Assembly (NCBI GenBank): GCA_905199855.1
Contig: CAJKHY010000034.1
Span: forward strand, 1 to 7,641
DNA from: an uncultured Clostridium sp.
GTDB taxonomy: Bacteria; Bacillota_I; Bacilli_A; RF39; UBA660
DNA: 7,641 nucleotides
Reading direction: 5' to 3'
Positions 5,598 through 7,641 of this stretch are shown piece by piece. The notes beneath the pieces are model-generated. The model was not told the DNA's origin and did no database searches. It saw nothing but the letters and a program-made list of their open reading frames with translations. The position numbers and the translations under genes are program-made. Positions within the stretch are counted from its first letter, which is position 1. Each line of letters starts with the position of its first letter.

Positions 5598-7247
5598 TCA
5601 ATTATCTTTACTAGCACATTCATCATCAATCGCAATAGTATAAGCTCCTGAATTACTAGTTGGCGTTCCACTAGTACCATCACCACCTACCCATTTAACA
5701 CATGATTTTAATGATAATACTGGTCTTACTCCACCATCCCCATTAACATTATAATAATCACGAGTCATAGATTTATCTGCCTTCATTTGAAACATAAATA
5801 CAAAATAACCTTGATAACTTCCATAATAATTCCACCAACTAGCAGGAGACATTGACCACCAGAAATTTGCTCCTGAAGAAGCATTATCGTATATATATGA
5901 ATTACTTGCACTTTCCATTGTAGCTCCAGCATAAAGCATCTCATCAGCGGTAATTAAAGCTACAGGTTTATCTGTCAATTGCTGATTACCTATGCTACTT
6001 GAATTTGTTCCTGTAAATTGATCGGCAGTTGTATTACAAACAAATGAAGGAGTACTATCAAAGGCAACTCTTTGAATTGGCGAAAATCTAACGTATTGAT
6101 TTGCTCTTTGTGCCCATGTTCCTTCATAGACATTTCTATCATTACAATATATTGCTGTTTTACTTATATACTGGCTGTAATTTTCTTTAATATTATTTGT
6201 ATACCATGTATCTATAACAGTTTTAATATTACTATCATTATTATTAGCATGTTGACTATTACCATATTTATAACCAACATAATATGTGTAGTTATAATTG
6301 TTATTAAATTTAGTTGAAGTTGAAATAAAACCACTCGGATCTGTTGCATAGTTACCAGCATATATTAATCTAACACTGCCATCTTCATTTATTCTAACAA
6401 TTCTCCAATACTTGTTAGCAAAATATACATAGTTATTAGAAACAACACCTGCAAAATAATATGATAATTTAGAATTTTGACCTGTTGCTTTATATATAGT
6501 ATTACCATTATTGTTAGTATTAAAGGCACTGGAAAAAGAGCCACTATCTCTTGTTAATTGGTTAGGATTATCTTGTAGTATTTTTTGACCTAAAGTAGGT
6601 ACATTTTCGATAGTTTCTGTTAAACAATATTTATTTAAATTACTACCTTCTAATTGAGTAATGCAATTATTTTGATCAGCAGATGTTCCAGCACCTTCAC
6701 ATGCATTTGTAATATCACTACTATTATAAGTATTTGTTATCTTAGTACCATTAGGATATCCATTACTACCATATGTAATTGTATTACCTGCATAACCTGA
6801 TGCTACTCCTATTATTATATCTATGTCATTATCACTATTATTTGCTATAACTAAAGGTACATCTTTACTTACTCCAGTATCTATATTACCACTTGTATTT
6901 GGAGCTTTCGTAGTAACTGTTTTATCTTCTACTACTTCTCCTATTATTACATTAGTTAAATCACTATTAGAACTATAATATATCTCATAATGGATAGTAC
7001 CATTACTAGTATTATTAATTGTAGCATAAAAACTAGCTATACTATTCTTACCTATATGAAAACTTTGTGTACCACTTATATCAAAATTATACTTTAATGT
7101 TGTATCCATATTAACAACATTACCAGAATTTACATTCGCAGTAAACATAGCATATGTATAATATAATCCTACCGATAATAATATAGCAATAATAGCACTT
7201 AATACATATATATATTTAAGTGGTATTCTTTCTTTTAATTTCTTCAT
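5598..7247 (-). CDS. Membrane-anchored surface protein with C-terminal DUF6273-like (GVRPVLSL) domain
   Basis: 549 aa. Basic N terminus (KKLKERIPLK) and one hydrophobic segment (about residues 11-32), then YTYAMFTANVNSGNVVNM, a layout seen in TasA/camelysin-like and related exported proteins of Firmicutes; it is probably exported and tethered or processed. Residues about 45-155 are beta-rich. Residues 263-515 carry YYFAGVVSNNYVYFANKYWRIVRINEDGSVRLIY, then WWSMSPASWW (463-472), ending GGVRPVLSLKS (505-515), the pattern of DUF6273-type domains common in gut Firmicutes. Seven Cys (183, 195, 208, 368, 404, 516, 543) could pair outside the cell. The middle is Asn/Ser/Thr/Tyr rich. ATG at 7247 is preferred over an upstream TTG at 7277, because AGAGGA lies 5 nt before it and it gives a sensible membrane anchor. 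The protein has its own promoter and terminator. The ligand or function is unknown; adhesion is a guess. Confidence 0.85.
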   Translation of the reverse strand: MKKLKERIPLKYIYVLSAIIAILLSVGLYYTYAMFTANVNSGNVVNMDTTLKYNFDISGTQSFHIGKNSIASFYATINNTSNGTIHYEIYYSSNSDLTNVIIGEVVEDKTVTTKAPNTSGNIDTGVSKDVPLVIANNSDNDIDIIIGVASGYAGNTITYGSNGYPNGTKITNTYNSSDITNACEGAGTSADQNNCITQLEGSNLNKYCLTETIENVPTLGQKILQDNPNQLTRDSGSFSSAFNTNNNGNTIYKATGQNSKLSYYFAGVVSNNYVYFANKYWRIVRINEDGSVRLIYAGNYATDPSGFISTSTKFNNNYNYTYYVGYKYGNSQHANNNDSNIKTVIDTWYTNNIKENYSQYISKTAIYCNDRNVYEGTWAQRANQYVRFSPIQRVAFDSTPSFVCNTTADQFTGTNSSSIGNQQLTDKPVALITADEMLYAGATMESASNSYIYDNASSGANFWWSMSPASWWNYYGSYQGYFVFMFQMKADKSMTRDYYNVNGDGGVRPVLSLKSCVKWVGGDGTSGTPTSNSGAYTIAIDDECASKDN

Positions 7248-7354
7248 TCTTATTCCTCTTTTCCTTTTAAATAGCAAAAAAGCTAAACAAAATAACTAGT
7301 AATAAAAAGTACTAATATTAGTTAGTTTATCTTTTAAATTTATTTTTTTAATGT

Positions 7355-7435
7355 TTAAAATAATAGAATATTTATACTGCTCTCTCCCCATACAAAGGTT
7401 TGAATATTGCAGTTAATTGAATACGTTCTATTCAT
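7355..7435 (-). CDS. Candidate 26-codon leader ORF upstream of the surface protein
   Basis: ATG at 7435, stop TAA at 7357-7355, in the 5' leader of the surface-protein gene. AAGAAGG (7450-7444) lies 8 nt before the ATG, a better ribosome site than most in this window. The product would be MNRTYSINCNIQTFVWGESS followed by INILLF: short, no clear family, ending in a hydrophobic stretch. It starts about 31 nt after the expected transcription start and ends 107 nt before the main ATG. It could be a leader peptide, a small membrane peptide or chance. The same segment can form small hairpins (TGAATA/TATTCA; ACTGC/GCAGT), so it may act as RNA instead. Confidence 0.35.
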   Translation of the reverse strand: MNRTYSINCNIQTFVWGESSINILLF

Positions 7436-7472
7436 TTTAAACACCTTCTTCTTTTTCTATTCTTATGTATTA

Positions 7473-7501
7473 ATTTTACTATTTTTATATTTTATTGTCA
7501 A
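7473..7501 (-). promoter_or_regulatory. Sigma-A-type promoter of the surface-protein gene
   Basis: On the minus strand TTGACA (7501-7496), a 17-nt spacer and TAAAAT (7478-7473). The expected start is near 7466, giving a leader of about 220 nt before the ATG at 7247. Perfect -35 and ideal spacing make it convincing despite AT-rich surroundings. Within the leader, besides the small ORF, an AT-rich hairpin (AACTAATA with TACTAGTT, one mismatch, 7318-7295) followed by ATTTTG could act as a weak attenuator. Confidence 0.7.
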
Positions 7502-7641
7502 TATTTTTTATTTTTTTATAATTTATTAAATAAAATTACTTGTTTTATCCATAATACTATTAGGAGAAAGTGTGAAAAGTTTTATGGAAAACTAGTAGCA
7601 TTATAAGAAAAAGATATTAAGATGAAAATCTTGATATAAAT
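7502..7641. other. Right-edge intergenic DNA with two hairpins
   Basis: No ORF is supportable here on either strand; candidate starts hit stops within a few codons. Two inverted repeats stand out: AGTTTT, ATGG, AAAACT at 7578-7593, and ATATTAAGAT, GAAA, ATCTTGATAT at 7614-7637. On the minus strand the second is followed by CTTTTTCTT, so it may be the terminator of a minus-strand gene beyond the window (one C-A mismatch on that strand). On the plus strand it is a full 10-bp stem with one G-U and a GAAA tetraloop, so a plus-strand structured RNA running off the window is also possible. Confidence 0.45.

Noticed and set aside
6072..6317. 81-codon plus-strand open frame
   Set aside because: It lies wholly inside the surface-protein gene in antisense, has Ile/Cys-rich composition explained by Asn/Tyr-rich codons read backwards, and has no ribosome site.
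5598..7247. Alternative genetic code (TGA = Trp) as in Mollicutes
   Set aside because: All conserved Trp positions I checked in dxs and the surface protein use TGG, and no gene needs TGA to be read through.

Overview
This window comes from a very A+T-rich bacterium that uses the standard code: Trp is read from TGG throughout, and TGA ends the surface-protein gene. The gene content (a SpoVID-like LysM protein, a DXS, an AGCS symporter, and a membrane-anchored surface protein ending in GVRPVLSL) points to a low-GC Firmicute. The style of the surface protein resembles uncultured gut Bacilli (RF39 / 'Mycoplasma-like CAG' genomes). That placement is inference from family resemblance.

All chromosomal genes lie on the minus strand; only a transposon is on the plus strand. 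Reading leftward from the right edge: (1) a possible terminator of an off-window gene; (2) a TTGACA-17-TAAAAT promoter, a leader of about 220 nt holding a 26-codon ORF, and a 549-aa membrane-anchored surface protein; (3) a perfect 8-bp-stem terminator; (4) dxs, first enzyme of the MEP isoprenoid pathway, followed 4 nt later by an AGCS-type (Na+/H+:alanine) symporter gene that is cut off; (5) an intact-looking IS200/IS605-family element of about 1,737 bp with tnpA (Y1 HUH transposase), tnpB (RuvC nuclease), end hairpins and a structured right end that should be the TnpB omega/reRNA; (6) an unassigned, strongly structured RNA gene of about 185 nt with its own promoter and terminator, whose -35 lies only 12 nt beyond the transposon's left end; (7) a SpoVID-like LysM protein with an Asn-rich tandem repeat.

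The transposon abuts the symporter gene at its right end, and the last six codons and stop of the broken gene are read from transposon DNA. The missing C-terminal third of the symporter is not on the other side of the element. There the DNA goes straight to the promoter of the small RNA. The junction therefore looks like the product of recombination between two element copies, or another deletion, rather than a simple insertion.

The items most worth following up are the unassigned structured RNA at 833-1023, the hybrid flanks of the IS605 element (which also give a predicted TnpB TAM and guide), and the leader ORF upstream of the surface protein.
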